Positions 7,932 through 17,265 of a DNA stretch of 64,000 nucleotides are shown here, one piece after another. A program made the translations under genes and the position numbers. The notes beneath the pieces were generated by a model, which saw only the letters and a program-made list of their open reading frames with translations, was not told the DNA's origin and did not search any database. The stretch comes from Microvirga sp. VF16 (GTDB lineage: Bacteria; Pseudomonadota; Alphaproteobacteria; Rhizobiales; Beijerinckiaceae). The stretch covers positions 2,501,501 through 2,565,500 of the forward strand of contig NZ_CP069354.1 of the NCBI RefSeq assembly GCF_016864375.1, given 5' to 3'. The stretch's first letter is position 1. The number at the start of each line of letters is the position of its first letter.

Positions 7932-8109
7932 GAGGAATCCTAGTGGCCGATGCCCTTGGTATCCTGCATGTCAGTCGCGGTGCTGGAAAAAACCATGACC
8001 GCGCCGCTACAGGCGATGGCGCGTATCTCTACAATAAGCGCATTCCGAGCCATTCACATGCCAGGACGGTAAAGTGCTGCACCGTGGCACCAAGCGGACC
8101 TTGATTGGC

Positions 8110-9060
8110 TCAACCGACCTTGGGCGTGTAACGGTAGCTCTGGGTGGGGCGGTCGAGAACGCGCCGTCCCATCAGGCTCGCGACAAGATCGACCATAAGC
8201 AGGGCCGTGCGCCCACGTTCATCGAGAAAGGGATTGAGTTCGACCAGGTCGATGCTGCCGACGAGGCCGCTATCGTGAAGGATCTCCATGATGAGATGCG
8301 CCTCGCGGAAGGTCGCGCCGCCAGGAACGGTGGTCCCGACGCCGGGCGCGATGCCAGGGTCAAGGAAATCAACGTCGAAACTCACATGGAGCGCACCATC
8401 TGCCGCCGCAACACGCGCGAGAAAGGAATCAAGCAACGGAGCGATGCCGTTCTCATCGATGGCCCTCATGTCGTGGATCGTCACACCAGCCGTCTTCAAC
8501 GCGGCGCGCTCTGCCGGATCGACGCTACGGATGCCCATCATACAGACGTTTTGAGGCTTAATCGGAGCGGCAAGAGCGGGGAAGTAGCCTTCGAACCCAT
8601 CAAGGCCCGTTGCGTAGGCCATCGGCACGCCATGCAGGTTGCCGCTTGTCGTCGTGCCGAGGGTATGGAAATCGGGATGCGAATCGAGCCACAGAACGAA
8701 GAACTCGCGCCCCTCTTCCGTCGCGCGACGGGCTAGGCCAGTCATCGAGCCGGCCGAGAGGCTGTGATCGCCGCCGATGAAAATCGGCATGCCGTCACCG
8801 CTCGCAAGGTAGGCCGCTTCGGCGAGGGCCTCGGTCCAGGCGACGGTTTCCGGCAGGGACTTGATAGCCACGTTCGGGTGCTGCAGGTCTCGGAGCGGCC
8901 GGGGCACGATGTTGCCTCGGTCCTCCACGACATAGCCGAGGTTGTGCAGTTCGGTAATCAGGCCGGCGGTCCGATAAGCGCTCGGGCCCATATCGCAGCC
9001 AAGCCTGCCGGCGCCCTCCTGTACCGGAGCGCCTAACACGATGCACGGCTTCGGCGTCAT
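8110..9060 (-). CDS. rocF: Arginase
   Basis: Cytoplasmic Mn-dependent ureohydrolase of 316 residues that hydrolyses L-arginine to ornithine and urea. The binuclear Mn site is visible as GGDHSLSAG, LDSHPDFHT and SFDVDFLDP, and GNLHGVPMA carries the catalytic-loop His. The N-terminus CIVLGAPVQEGAGRLGCDMG is typical of arginase rather than agmatinase. GAGGAG lies 7 bases before ATG 9060; an ATG eight codons upstream is less likely. No ornithine aminotransferase, cyclodeaminase or urease gene is adjacent, so it appears monocistronic. Confidence 0.92.
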   Translation of the reverse strand: MTPKPCIVLGAPVQEGAGRLGCDMGPSAYRTAGLITELHNLGYVVEDRGNIVPRPLRDLQHPNVAIKSLPETVAWTEALAEAAYLASGDGMPIFIGGDHSLSAGSMTGLARRATEEGREFFVLWLDSHPDFHTLGTTTSGNLHGVPMAYATGLDGFEGYFPALAAPIKPQNVCMMGIRSVDPAERAALKTAGVTIHDMRAIDENGIAPLLDSFLARVAAADGALHVSFDVDFLDPGIAPGVGTTVPGGATFREAHLIMEILHDSGLVGSIDLVELNPFLDERGRTALLMVDLVASLMGRRVLDRPTQSYRYTPKVG

Positions 9061-9201
9061 TCCACTCTCCTCGGGTTCTGCCAAGTCAACGGTTAATGAT
9101 GATCAGTTGAGCAGGAAAATTTGACAAAAGGATTATGCCGCATGTCGCATCGATAAGCGCTTCTCCTCGATGCAGGCAATGGGTTGCATGAGCCTTTCAG
9201 C

Positions 9202-10617
9202 CTAAGCTGGGCTTTGCGAACCGAGAGGACCGACAGGAATGCCGCCATCTCCGGTCATGATGGAAGTCGCAGGGGCAAAGATCGCTACGGGTTCCTTGCG
9301 TCCGGCGAGAGGCTCGCGACCGATTTCCCGCCAGGCGGCGCGGTCCGATGAGCCTTCGACGGCGGCACCGGAGGCCAGGATCATCTCTCCATACCGCTTC
9401 GTCGCTTGCTCGAGACGCGAGGCGACGTTCACCGCATCGCCAAGCACCGTGAACTCCATCCGTTCCTCGTCGCCGACAATGCCGCAAAAGACCTCGCCGA
9501 CATGGATGCCGATCCCGATTCGCACGGTATGAGGCAGTTCGCGAGCCGCATTCCAAGCCTCGACGATCCGTATGAGGTCGTGTGCGAAAGCAAGAGCGCG
9601 TGCCGCGTCGTCGCTGTTCTCGTCTGGGACGCCGAACAGAATCAGGGCTCCGTCACCGATGAACTTGTCGACGAATCCGTGGTGCTTGCGCACGCAGCCC
9701 AAGATCCGGGTCCTGAAGGCGGTGAAGAATTGCGAAAGGCGCTCCGGATCCATACCTTCCGCCATCCCGGTCGAGTCTCGGATGTCGACAAAGACGATGA
9801 CGGCCCTCTGGCGGCGACCACGGCGTAGATCGACGTCGCCCGCCGCCACCCGGGGTGCGATCTCGGCCGGGAGGAAGCGTGAGAGGCTGGCACGCCCGAT
9901 GGCATCCTTGACTGCGGAGGACAAGAGCCGTCGCGAGCGGATGATGCCAAAGGCTGTGGCTGCTCCGGCCAGGAGCAGCAGCTCGAACCGCATCACATTG
10001 ACCGGCATCGAAAACAGCCTGTGCCACGCTGGCGCCTCCACAGCGGCAGCGTCCAGGACCAGGCGATGGTCCAGCGCGATGGCGATCCCCATCAGGCCGA
10101 GCGCCAGAAGTGCAATGGCACAGAGCTGGACCTTGACGTCGTAGCGTAGGGCTCCAACGGCCAGAACCAGCGGTGCCGCCCAGGCGATAGGGGCGGACGG
10201 CAGGGCGTTGCCGGGCAACCCGCGCTCGCCAATGGCAAGAAACGTGATGATGAGCACGAGCCCGACATCCAGCATCATGAACATGTAGGCGAACCCGTGG
10301 TGCCAGCGCTGTGGCACCGCAAGCACGATGCTGGCCGCACCGACTAACAGGAAGCCGAGCGAAGCAATCCAGGCATTCCGCTCGAACAGGTCGAGCGACA
10401 CGCTTGTCAATTGAAGCAGCACCCGGTCTGCAGCAATCACTGTCACGAAGACGCATATGCCGATCGCCATGCGCAGCCACCCGATCAGTCGCTCTGCCGC
10501 GACCTCGTGGCGACGCATCAGTGCAGCAACGAGGTCCCCTTCTAAGGGACGACCGGGTATACCGATGAAAGGTTCTGCCTCGCGAGGCGGATCGTCCGCG
10601 CGCAGATCTGGCCGCAT
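9202..10617 (-). CDS. Membrane-anchored class III adenylate/guanylate cyclase
   Basis: A 471-residue protein with an N-terminal membrane domain of about six helices (residues 45-235), then a cytoplasmic cyclase domain (about 265-450). The metal-binding aspartates are in VIVFVDIRDST and DKFIGDGALILFG. The Lys in the latter, with the Asp in EFTVLGDAVNVASRLE, fits ATP as substrate, and the Asn and Arg of NVASR are the transition-state pair. cAMP is therefore the likely product. AGGAGG lies about 6 bases before ATG 10617. The membrane part looks like a sensor of unknown signal. It stands alone, with no cyclic-nucleotide receptor next to it. Confidence 0.9.
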   Translation of the reverse strand: MRPDLRADDPPREAEPFIGIPGRPLEGDLVAALMRRHEVAAERLIGWLRMAIGICVFVTVIAADRVLLQLTSVSLDLFERNAWIASLGFLLVGAASIVLAVPQRWHHGFAYMFMMLDVGLVLIITFLAIGERGLPGNALPSAPIAWAAPLVLAVGALRYDVKVQLCAIALLALGLMGIAIALDHRLVLDAAAVEAPAWHRLFSMPVNVMRFELLLLAGAATAFGIIRSRRLLSSAVKDAIGRASLSRFLPAEIAPRVAAGDVDLRRGRRQRAVIVFVDIRDSTGMAEGMDPERLSQFFTAFRTRILGCVRKHHGFVDKFIGDGALILFGVPDENSDDAARALAFAHDLIRIVEAWNAARELPHTVRIGIGIHVGEVFCGIVGDEERMEFTVLGDAVNVASRLEQATKRYGEMILASGAAVEGSSDRAAWREIGREPLAGRKEPVAIFAPATSIMTGDGGIPVGPLGSQSPA

Positions 10618-10764
10618 GACGGCCTCCTGGCTCCTCGGCTCGGTAGGGCGGGCCACTGGCCTATTAGAGCATGACCGCTCCCCTGCGACCAGAGGGCGTC
10701 ACTTGAGCCCGCCACCCCGTCGTCCTTATGATCCGCCTGCGATCGGAGGTGCAATGCCGCGTGC

Positions 10765-10929
10765 TCACCGAACCTCGAGGACGTGCCCGGTAAGCAGGAA
10801 GCCGATGGTCATCGCAACCACCAGCAGGGCTCCGACTACCCTAGGAGGGGCAGGGGACGGTATGTCGAACCAGCGGCAGAAGGCTCCAATGGCAAAGGCC
10901 ATCAGCAATCCGGCAAGAAGCGCAACCAT
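10765..10929 (-). CDS. XapX-domain small membrane protein, second of a pair
   Basis: A 54-residue protein with two hydrophobic helices. It begins MVALLAGLLMAFAIGAFCRW, then FDIPSPAPPRVVGALLVV. The layout of a helix ending in C-R, a proline-rich turn and a second helix matches the XapX family (DUF1427), whose members are 50-90 residues long and of unknown function. Its ATG comes 3 bases after the stop of another XapX gene, so the two are translationally coupled and likely arose by duplication. It is easy to miss because of its size. Confidence 0.7.
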   Translation of the reverse strand: MVALLAGLLMAFAIGAFCRWFDIPSPAPPRVVGALLVVAMTIGFLLTGHVLEVR

Positions 10930-10932
10930 GTG

Positions 10933-11160
10933 TCAATCCGCCTGCCGCTCCGACGCGATGCGTGCGGCTCGTGTGCGACCATCGGGTCCACCGCAGTTTT
11001 CGCGCTGGGGCGCGAGGCGATCCACGAGTTGGTAGTCGGCCGACATGGCCAGAACGAGGGCCGCTCCCGTGAGAGCCAAAGGTGCCGGAAGGGGCAATTC
11101 AGCAAGACGGCACACGATTCCGACACCGAAGGCGAGGAGCAGTCCGAGCAAGACCTTCAT
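10933..11160 (-). CDS. XapX-domain small membrane protein, first of a pair
   Basis: A 75-residue protein. The first 47 residues are the XapX fold: MKVLLGLLLAFGVGIVCRL, then AELPLPAPLALTGAALVLA and a second helix. The last 25 residues are hydrophilic and not part of the family core. XapX proteins often sit near transporters or hydrolases and have no established function. The gene starts directly after the palindromic repeat at 11164-11271 and is followed 3 bases on by the second XapX gene. Hetero-oligomer formation is possible but unproven. Confidence 0.72.
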   Translation of the reverse strand: MKVLLGLLLAFGVGIVCRLAELPLPAPLALTGAALVLAMSADYQLVDRLAPQRENCGGPDGRTRAARIASERQAD

Positions 11161-11163
11161 GCT

Positions 11164-11271
11164 AGAGCATCGGACCCAAAAGTGGATTCCACTTTTGGGT
11201 CCGATGCTCCCTCCTATAAGCGGCGCATCGTTCGGCGCGGAAAACCGGATCCACTTTTCCGCACGATGCGC
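11164..11271. repeat. Composite palindromic intergenic repeat, best-preserved copy
   Basis: Element A has perfect 21-bp arms (11165-11185 and 11189-11209) around the 3-base loop ATT. The arms start GAGCATCGGACCC and end AAAAGTGG. Element B follows at 11223-11271 (GCGCATCGTTCGG to CACGATGCGC). The end of element B abuts the stop codon of the hydrolase gene read on the minus strand (CTAGCGCATCG). It sits between the hydrolase and the XapX pair and could act as a bidirectional transcription or mRNA-stability element. Confidence 0.88.
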
Positions 11272-12092
11272 TAGCTTTTGATGAACGCGAGGACGTCGGC
11301 GTTGAACCTATCCGCCTCGGTTTGCGCCAAGCCATGCGAGCTGCCCGGATAGATCTTGAGCTGGGCACCCTTGACGATCTTCGCGCTCTTTTCCGCTGCA
11401 GCCTTGATCGGGACGATCTGGTCGTCATCGCCATGGATGAAGAGGGTCGGCTTGTCGATCTTCTTCAGGTCCTCGGTGTAGTCGACTTCCGAGAATTCGT
11501 GGATGCAGTCGTAAGCGCCTTTGATGCCGGCCATCATGCCTTGAAGCCAGAAAGACTCGCGCAAGCCTTCGTTGACCTTCGCGCCGTCGCGGTTGAAGCC
11601 ATAGAATGGAAGGCTGAGGTCCTTGAAGAACTGCGATCGGTCGTCGGCTGTATTCTTGCGGATGCCGTCGAAGACGCCGATCGGCGTGCCTTCTGGGTTG
11701 GCGTCGGTCTTCAGCATCAGCGGCGGCACCGCACCGACGAGAACGACCTTCGCGACGCGTCCGGTACCGTGGCGGCCGATGTAGTGCGCCACCTCGCCGC
11801 CGCCGGTGGAATGGCCGATCATGATGATGTTTCTCAGATCGAGCTTCTCGATCAATTCGGCCAGGTCATCCGCATACCGGTCCATGTTGTTGCCGTCCCA
11901 GGTCTGGTCCGAGCGGCCATGGCTGCGGCGGTCATGGGCGACGACGCGATAGCCCTGTTGGCCGAAGAACAGCATCTGACCGTCCCAGGCATCGGCCGTG
12001 AGCGGCCACCCGTGCGAAAAAAGGATCGGCTGCCCGGATCCCCAGTCCTTGTAGAAGATCTTGGTGCCGTCTTTCGTCGTGATCATTCCCAT
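11271..12092 (-). CDS. Alpha/beta hydrolase, cofactor-free haloperoxidase type
   Basis: A 273-residue protein matching bacterial non-heme chloroperoxidases in length and motifs. [16 protein letters not shown] gives the oxyanion region, GHSTGGGE the nucleophile elbow (Ser95), HGDDDQIVP the acid, and GSSHGLAQT the catalytic His. These enzymes are perhydrolases or esterases, and the true substrate is often unknown. GGAGAG precedes ATG 12092; a longer reading upstream overlaps the MFS gene and is not supported. The gene starts 24 bp after the MFS gene ends on the same strand, so it may be the last gene of the amidohydrolase-MFS operon. Confidence 0.87.
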   Translation of the reverse strand: MGMITTKDGTKIFYKDWGSGQPILFSHGWPLTADAWDGQMLFFGQQGYRVVAHDRRSHGRSDQTWDGNNMDRYADDLAELIEKLDLRNIIMIGHSTGGGEVAHYIGRHGTGRVAKVVLVGAVPPLMLKTDANPEGTPIGVFDGIRKNTADDRSQFFKDLSLPFYGFNRDGAKVNEGLRESFWLQGMMAGIKGAYDCIHEFSEVDYTEDLKKIDKPTLFIHGDDDQIVPIKAAAEKSAKIVKGAQLKIYPGSSHGLAQTEADRFNADVLAFIKS

Positions 12093-12115
12093 GGGGTGCT
12101 CTCCTTCTGCTTGCT

Positions 12116-13747
12116 TCAACGTTGTTGCCGGCCTGGCTTGTCGAGCGCCAGGAAGTGTTGGACGAGGGGAGGCTCCGCTCCCTGGTGAAATCGCCTGACC
12201 GCGACCTGGATATCTGCATCGGCCTTCGAGACCCGCTTGTGCTGACGCATATGCTCGGCCCAGGATTCGATGAAGAACCATTCGACAATGTGCTCGGGAT
12301 CGGCCGCATCCTCTGAGACGCCCCAGGCATAGGCGCCATCGCGGCGACGCCCTTCGGACATACGCTCGACGGCTCTGAGAAAGGCGGGACGATCCGTTTG
12401 CGAGACGCGATAAGTGACCGTGATCATGACCGGTCCCCGGTCATGCGCGACGGGTTCTGCCATGGCCGGCTCCGGCCAGTGCAATGAGGGCGTCAGGTCG
12501 CCCTCTCCGCTGGGCAGGGGAGCCCTGTGGGCCAGTGCTGCGGTGAGGGCAAGGCCGATGCCGGCTGCAATCAGGGTTGCGTCCGTGCCGATTTCCTGAG
12601 CGAGAAAACCCCAGCCGAGACTGCCCGCCGCCATGGCACCGTTGAACGCGGTGAGATAAATCGCCAGGCCGCGCCCCCGGATCCAGTTCGGCAGGATGGC
12701 CTGCATGATGCTGTTGAGCGTGGTCAGCATCGCGATCCACGCGATCCCGAGTACGAAGGTTGCGATGATTGCCACGATCTCGGAATTCGTCAGAGCGAGC
12801 AGGGCGGTCGAGCCTGCCGTCACGAGCGACGCCAGCAGGATGAGACGATCCTGCCCGAGGCGGGCGCGGGCCCGCGGAAGCAGGATGGCGCCCGCGATGG
12901 CACCGGCTCCGACGCTGCCAAGCATCAGGCCGTAGAAGCTCGGGCCTCCTCCGATCTCCTGGCGCGCGACGATGGGAAGGAGTGCCCAGACGGCGCTGGC
13001 GAAGGCGAAGAACAGCACGGCCCGCCACAGGATACGGTGGAGATCGTGGCTGGCCCGGGCATAACGCAACCCTGCCCGCAGGGCTCCTCCGAACTGCTCC
13101 CGCAGGCCGTCATCCACATCGGCTTCGCGCCGCCACCAGAGCAGAGCTCCTCCGACAACGATATAGGTGAGAACGTCAAGACCGTAGACGGTTGCTGCTC
13201 CAAGTGCAGCGAGGAGAAAACCTCCCAAGGCCGGACCGACGGAGCGGGCGATGTTGATGCCCAGCGAGTTGAGGGCGACGGCACCTTTGAGGTCGGATCT
13301 CGGAACGAGTTCCGGCGTGATGGCCTGCCAGGCGGGCGTCGCCAGCGCCGCACCCACTCCGCCGAGGAAGGTGAGGACAATGAGGGTCTCGACAGAGACC
13401 GTTCCTGACCAGGCGAGGAAGGCAAGAAGGGAGCTTACCGTTCCGAGCATGACCTGGATGGCTATCAGAAAGCGGCGGCGGTCTAGGATATCGGACAGGA
13501 CGCCCGCTGGAATGGCCAGCAGAAAGACCGGAAGGGTTCCGGCGGCTTGGATCATCGCGACCGAGGCCGGAGAGGCGGAGATCTCCGTGACAAGCCAGGC
13601 GGATGCCACGTCCCTCATGAAGGTGCCGACATTGCCGAGCACCGTGGCAATCCAGATCACCGCGAAGAGACGGTGCTGCAGTGGCGCAAAGGTACCAGGC
13701 GGGGGAGAAGGTGTTCCTTCGGTGACCGTGCTCCGGATATCGGTCAT
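12116..13747 (-). CDS. MFS exporter with a C-terminal monooxygenase-like domain
   Basis: A 543-residue protein with about twelve helices in residues 25-420. It belongs to the MFS_3/EntS-like group ([15 protein letters not shown], then [13 protein letters not shown] as the cytoplasmic loop motif). Residues 440-525 form a soluble domain ([18 protein letters not shown], later [18 protein letters not shown]) resembling dimeric antibiotic-biosynthesis-monooxygenase (ABM) folds, an arrangement known in part of this MFS group. ATG 13747 follows the amidohydrolase stop by one base (TGACATG), so translation is coupled. Export of a small hydrophobic compound, perhaps a substrate or product of the amidohydrolase, is inferred. 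Confidence 0.82.
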   Translation of the reverse strand: MTDIRSTVTEGTPSPPPGTFAPLQHRLFAVIWIATVLGNVGTFMRDVASAWLVTEISASPASVAMIQAAGTLPVFLLAIPAGVLSDILDRRRFLIAIQVMLGTVSSLLAFLAWSGTVSVETLIVLTFLGGVGAALATPAWQAITPELVPRSDLKGAVALNSLGINIARSVGPALGGFLLAALGAATVYGLDVLTYIVVGGALLWWRREADVDDGLREQFGGALRAGLRYARASHDLHRILWRAVLFFAFASAVWALLPIVARQEIGGGPSFYGLMLGSVGAGAIAGAILLPRARARLGQDRLILLASLVTAGSTALLALTNSEIVAIIATFVLGIAWIAMLTTLNSIMQAILPNWIRGRGLAIYLTAFNGAMAAGSLGWGFLAQEIGTDATLIAAGIGLALTAALAHRAPLPSGEGDLTPSLHWPEPAMAEPVAHDRGPVMITVTYRVSQTDRPAFLRAVERMSEGRRRDGAYAWGVSEDAADPEHIVEWFFIESWAEHMRQHKRVSKADADIQVAVRRFHQGAEPPLVQHFLALDKPGRQQR

Positions 13748-13748
13748 G

Positions 13749-15713
13749 TCAGAACGCCCAGCAGGAGCAGCCGAGAGCGCCCCAGAAGGAGCGGGTGTCG
13801 GAGGCTGGCAGATTGGCGCCCCAGGCACTGGCATGGGAATGGCCATGCACTCCGCAACTATTGGCACAGGCGCACGCCGCCGCAGCAAACGCATATCGGC
13901 GTTCGTCGGGCTTGTCGGCCCGTTTCTGATATCCGCCATAGGTTCGCACCGGTGACCAGTCCGGCATCGGCGGGGGCAGGGACGGCGCGAGATCCTTGAA
14001 CTCGGCATCGCCATGCACCGGCTTTCCACCGAGCAGAGTGAGAACGGACGTGATGTCCTGGATCGCATCCTCCGGGACCGAGAAATAGTCGTCGGACAGG
14101 ACGGCCAGATCCGCCAGCTGTCCCGCCTTGATCTGTCCCTTCTTGCCGGTTTCGTTCGAGAACCAGGTGTTGGCCTCTGTCCACAGGTGCAGAGCGCTTT
14201 CCCGGTCGAGACGGTTCGCAGCCGGATAGAGCGTCAGCCCTCCGAGGGTCTTTCCCGTCACGAGCCAGGACAGGGAAACCCACGGGTTGTAGGAAGCCAC
14301 ACGGGTGGCATCGGTGCCCGCGCCTACGGGAACGCCTGCTTCCAGCATGCGGCGGATCGGCGGCGTACGTTCTGCAGCCTTGTCGCCATAGCGCTCCACG
14401 AAGTCCTCGCCCTGGAACGCCATCCGGTGTTGGACCGCAATGCCGCCGCCGAGAGCCGCGATGCGGTCGATGTTGCGGTCGTCGATGGTCTCGGCGTGGT
14501 CGAAGAACCAATGCAGGCCATCGAAGGGGATATCCCGGTTCACCTTCTCGAACACGTCGAGGGCCCGAGTGATCGTTTCGTTATAGGTGGCGTGCAGGCG
14601 CCATGGCCAGCGGTTCTCGACCAAGAGACGGACGACCGGTTCAAGGTCTCCCTCCATGGATGGCTGCATGTCGGGACGCTCGACCTTGAAGTCCTCGAAA
14701 TCAGCGGCGGAATAGACCAGCATCTCGCCGGCGCCGTTGTGGCGATAGAGATCGTCACCATGGCCCGGCTTGACCTGCTTCGCCCAGGTATCGAAGTCCT
14801 TCAGTTCTTCCTTCGGCTTCTGGGTGAACAGGTTATAGGCGAGGCGCACCGTCAGGTGCCCTTCGCGATGCAGCTCCTCGATGATCGTGTAGTCATCCGG
14901 ATAATTCTGAAATCCGCCGCCGGCATCGATCACGCCGGTCACGCCGAGCCGGTTTACCTCGCGCATGAAATGGCGCGACGAGTTCTTCTGGTATTCCGGT
15001 TGAAGCTTCGGGCCTTTCGCCAAGGTGGCGTAGAGGATCGTGGCATTGGGCTTTGCGATCAGCAGGCCCGTGGGGTTGCCTTGAGCGTCCCTTTGGATCT
15101 CGCCACCGGGAGGGTTCGGCGTGTCCTTGGTATAGCCGACAGCACGCAGGGCGGCTGCGTTCAGCAGGGCACGGTCATACAGGTGAAGGATGAAAACGGG
15201 TGTGTCGGGAGCGACAGCGTTGATTTCGTCGAGAATCGGAAGGCGTTTTTCGGCGAATTGATGCTCGCTGAAGCCGCCGACCACACGCACCCATTGCGGG
15301 GCCGGCGCGCGATCCACCTGCTCCTTGAGCATCCGCATGGCCTGAGATAGGGAGCGGACGCCATCCCAGCGCAGCTCCATGTTGTAGTTGAGACCGCCGC
15401 GGATGATGTGCATGTGGCTGTCGATCAGCCCCGGGATTACGCGTCGTCCCTTGAGATCGATGCGCTGCGTTTCGGGGCTGGCGAGAGGCATCACCTCGCT
15501 CTCGTCTCCGATCGCCATGAAGCGTCCATCCCGGATGGCCACCGCCGATGCTTCGGGCTTCTGGCGATCAAGGGTTGCGATCTTGCCGTTGAACAGGATC
15601 AGGTCGGCGGACGTGGGCATCGTCTGGGCCTCCAAGCCTTTGGGAAGAGCAAATCCAGCCCCGAATGCACCAATCCCGGCGACAATCGTGCGACGATTGT
15701 GAGTCATGGACAT
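13749..15713 (-). CDS. Exported amidohydrolase (YtcJ-like) with Cys/His-rich tail
   Basis: A protein of about 654 residues. The N-terminus has twin arginines and a hydrophobic stretch (NRRTIVAGIGAFGAGF), suggesting Tat export. The metal-dependent amidohydrolase-3 domain shows GLIDSHMHI as the HxH motif, WFFDHAETID, and GAGTDATRVASYNP with the catalytic Asp. Such enzymes act on amides, ureas or formylated amines, and the substrate is not predictable. The last 45 residues are odd: CACANSCGVHGHSH and a final GCSCWAF give five Cys and several His, a possible extra metal site. ATG 15713 or 15707 could be the start. It is the first gene of an operon with the MFS exporter 1 bp downstream. Confidence 0.85.
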   Translation of the reverse strand: MSMTHNRRTIVAGIGAFGAGFALPKGLEAQTMPTSADLILFNGKIATLDRQKPEASAVAIRDGRFMAIGDESEVMPLASPETQRIDLKGRRVIPGLIDSHMHIIRGGLNYNMELRWDGVRSLSQAMRMLKEQVDRAPAPQWVRVVGGFSEHQFAEKRLPILDEINAVAPDTPVFILHLYDRALLNAAALRAVGYTKDTPNPPGGEIQRDAQGNPTGLLIAKPNATILYATLAKGPKLQPEYQKNSSRHFMREVNRLGVTGVIDAGGGFQNYPDDYTIIEELHREGHLTVRLAYNLFTQKPKEELKDFDTWAKQVKPGHGDDLYRHNGAGEMLVYSAADFEDFKVERPDMQPSMEGDLEPVVRLLVENRWPWRLHATYNETITRALDVFEKVNRDIPFDGLHWFFDHAETIDDRNIDRIAALGGGIAVQHRMAFQGEDFVERYGDKAAERTPPIRRMLEAGVPVGAGTDATRVASYNPWVSLSWLVTGKTLGGLTLYPAANRLDRESALHLWTEANTWFSNETGKKGQIKAGQLADLAVLSDDYFSVPEDAIQDITSVLTLLGGKPVHGDAEFKDLAPSLPPPMPDWSPVRTYGGYQKRADKPDERRYAFAAAACACANSCGVHGHSHASAWGANLPASDTRSFWGALGCSCWAF

Positions 15714-15814
15714 ACCAGGTTTACACCCGTTTCTGCCGATCAAGGCAGACGAGGTGATGGTGAAGTTGCAGGGCAGGTCCGGATTATATCTCCCGCACCT
15801 GCCAGGATGGCAGA

Positions 15815-16501
15815 TTATTCGGCCGCGACCGATGAGGCGGAGCCGTGTGCTCCTTCGCTCGCGCCGAACATGGTCTTGGCGTAGATGATGCCGAGCCCGT
15901 AGGCGCCGCCGAACTTCTTCGCGATGCCGGTCGTCATGTCGTAAGTCTCGGCGCGGGCCCAGTCGCGCTGCAGTTCCAGCAGGTATTGCAGCGCGGTCAT
16001 CGGCCTGACGCCGGCCTGGATCATGCGCTCAACCGCCCGCTCATGCGCTTCCGTCGAAACGTCGCCGCAGGCATCGGTGACGACATAGACTTCAAAGCCC
16101 TGATCTAGCGCCGAGAGCGTCGGCCCGACGATGCAGACGGACGTCCAAAGTCCGGCGAAGACCAACCGGTCCTTCCCGATTCGATTCACCTCGTCGATGA
16201 CAGCGGAATCCTCCCAGGTGTTCATCGATGTGCGATCGAGTAGCTTCTGATCCGGGAAAGCATCGGTAATCTCGGAAAACATCGGTCCCGAGAAGCTCTT
16301 TTCCGCAACCGTCGTCAGAATCGTCGGAACTTTGAAGCCCGCCGCAGCCTCAGCGATCAATGCAGCATTGTTGCGCAAATTCACCGCGTCGATGGACTTC
16401 GTGGCAAACGACATCTGCGACTGGAAATCGATGAGGATCAGCGCGTGATCGGTGGGGCTGACGAGCGTTGAACCGGGAGTGGGAGACGCTTTGATGGGCA
16501 T
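15815..16501 (-). CDS. Isochorismatase-like cysteine hydrolase, YcaC type
   Basis: A 228-residue protein with the isochorismatase-like fold. Asp25 lies in LILIDFQSQM. The sequence RTSMNTWED fits the YcaC subgroup. The nucleophile is Cys123 in AGLWTSVCIVGPTLSA, and VVTDACGDVS follows. YcaC-like proteins are octameric hydrolases of unknown substrate. I chose ATG 16501 because AGGACTGG precedes it and the fold starts soon after; an upstream reading adds 47 residues without homology. It lies about 100 bp upstream of the amidohydrolase on the same strand and may share a transcript with it. Confidence 0.88.
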   Translation of the reverse strand: MPIKASPTPGSTLVSPTDHALILIDFQSQMSFATKSIDAVNLRNNAALIAEAAAGFKVPTILTTVAEKSFSGPMFSEITDAFPDQKLLDRTSMNTWEDSAVIDEVNRIGKDRLVFAGLWTSVCIVGPTLSALDQGFEVYVVTDACGDVSTEAHERAVERMIQAGVRPMTALQYLLELQRDWARAETYDMTTGIAKKFGGAYGLGIIYAKTMFGASEGAHGSASSVAAE

Positions 16502-17265
16502 GGCCAGTCCTGTTGCTGAGGGGATGCCGCAAAGTGATCCCCTGATTGCGAGGTGAAATCTTGCAGAACCTGAAACAGGCTTGGACGATTCTGTCGTCCC
16601 GTGGAGCATGCTGACGATGAATGGTAAAAGTGTGCAAGACAAGTGACCCTTGCTGTTATTACGGTATTACGAGCGACTTGCCGGACGTCAGATCATGGTC
16701 GGATGCGGCCATCATCACGGTGCGTTGATATCGAGCGACGCTGAGCATTTTATACGTGTCTCCTCGGGATGAGGCTCGTGAAGCGAATGCCGCCTCACGC
16801 GGAGCTACTTTGCCGAGGCCTTCCGCCGCTCGACGGGAATGAGTCTGCATCAGTATCTGACGCATATTCGCCTGCGGGAGCCCAAAAGCCTTCTGCTGTC
16901 CTCAACTTTGCTCTGGTCGACATCGCCCTCATCTGCGGCTTTGGCGAGCAGAGTTATTTCACACGCGTCTTTACCCGTTCCGTTGCCGCAAGCCCGGGTG
17001 CTTGGCGTCGAACAATGCTCCGATGACCCATTCTTGCGGATGACCGCCGTCAAAGACGATCGTCCCGCACCTGACGGCCTTCCTCCTTGACTGCCGCCAA
17101 ACCTGCGTTTGCAACGCGCCTGGGCGTGCGCCCTCTCTTGCCGAACAAATCCATTAAAGGCTCGTCGGGTCGCTTGATGCAGTGGAGAACGTGCTTGACG
17201 GAATGGGCGGAGTTGATCCTAATAGTACACTATAAAAACAGATATGATGCAATTGTGGAATAGGC
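16502..17265. other. Long gene-poor region with a regulator remnant
   Basis: About 760 bp between divergent units contain only the broken AraC gene at 16776-17026. From 17027 to 17210 I see nothing. The last 45 bp (17219-17263) are AT-rich (ACTATAAAAACAGATATGAT) and probably hold the promoter of the GNAT-NagZ operon. Confidence 0.5.
16776..17026 (+). pseudogene. Remnant of an AraC-family regulator, frameshifted
   Basis: Two frames together give the DNA-binding end of an AraC protein. One frame (about 16776-16905) reads RLTRSYFAEAFRRSTGMSLH, then QYLTHIRLREPKSLLL. After a shift near 16895-16912 a second frame continues ALVDIALICGFGEQSYFTRV and ends SPGAWRRTMLR with a stop at 17026. The first frame has a stop just upstream, and no sensor domain is present, so the gene is both truncated and frameshifted. 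It may be the former regulator of the neighbouring isochorismatase-like gene. Confidence 0.75.

Noticed and set aside
10765..11160. Plus-strand frames opposite the XapX pair as a longer gene
   Set aside because: They have no features, while the minus-strand frames show two membrane helices each with the XapX pattern.
14013..15350. A 445-codon plus-strand open frame opposite the amidohydrolase
   Set aside because: The minus strand carries an intact, motif-complete amidohydrolase. The plus-strand frame has no domain.
16659..16865. A 68-codon minus-strand frame upstream of the GNAT operon
   Set aside because: It overlaps the AraC remnant and shows no conserved features.
17195..17248. TTGACG and TATAAA/TATGAT boxes before the GNAT gene as a defined promoter
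   Set aside because: The region is AT-rich and probably contains the promoter, but no pair of boxes has a spacing of 16-18 bases, so I did not call one.
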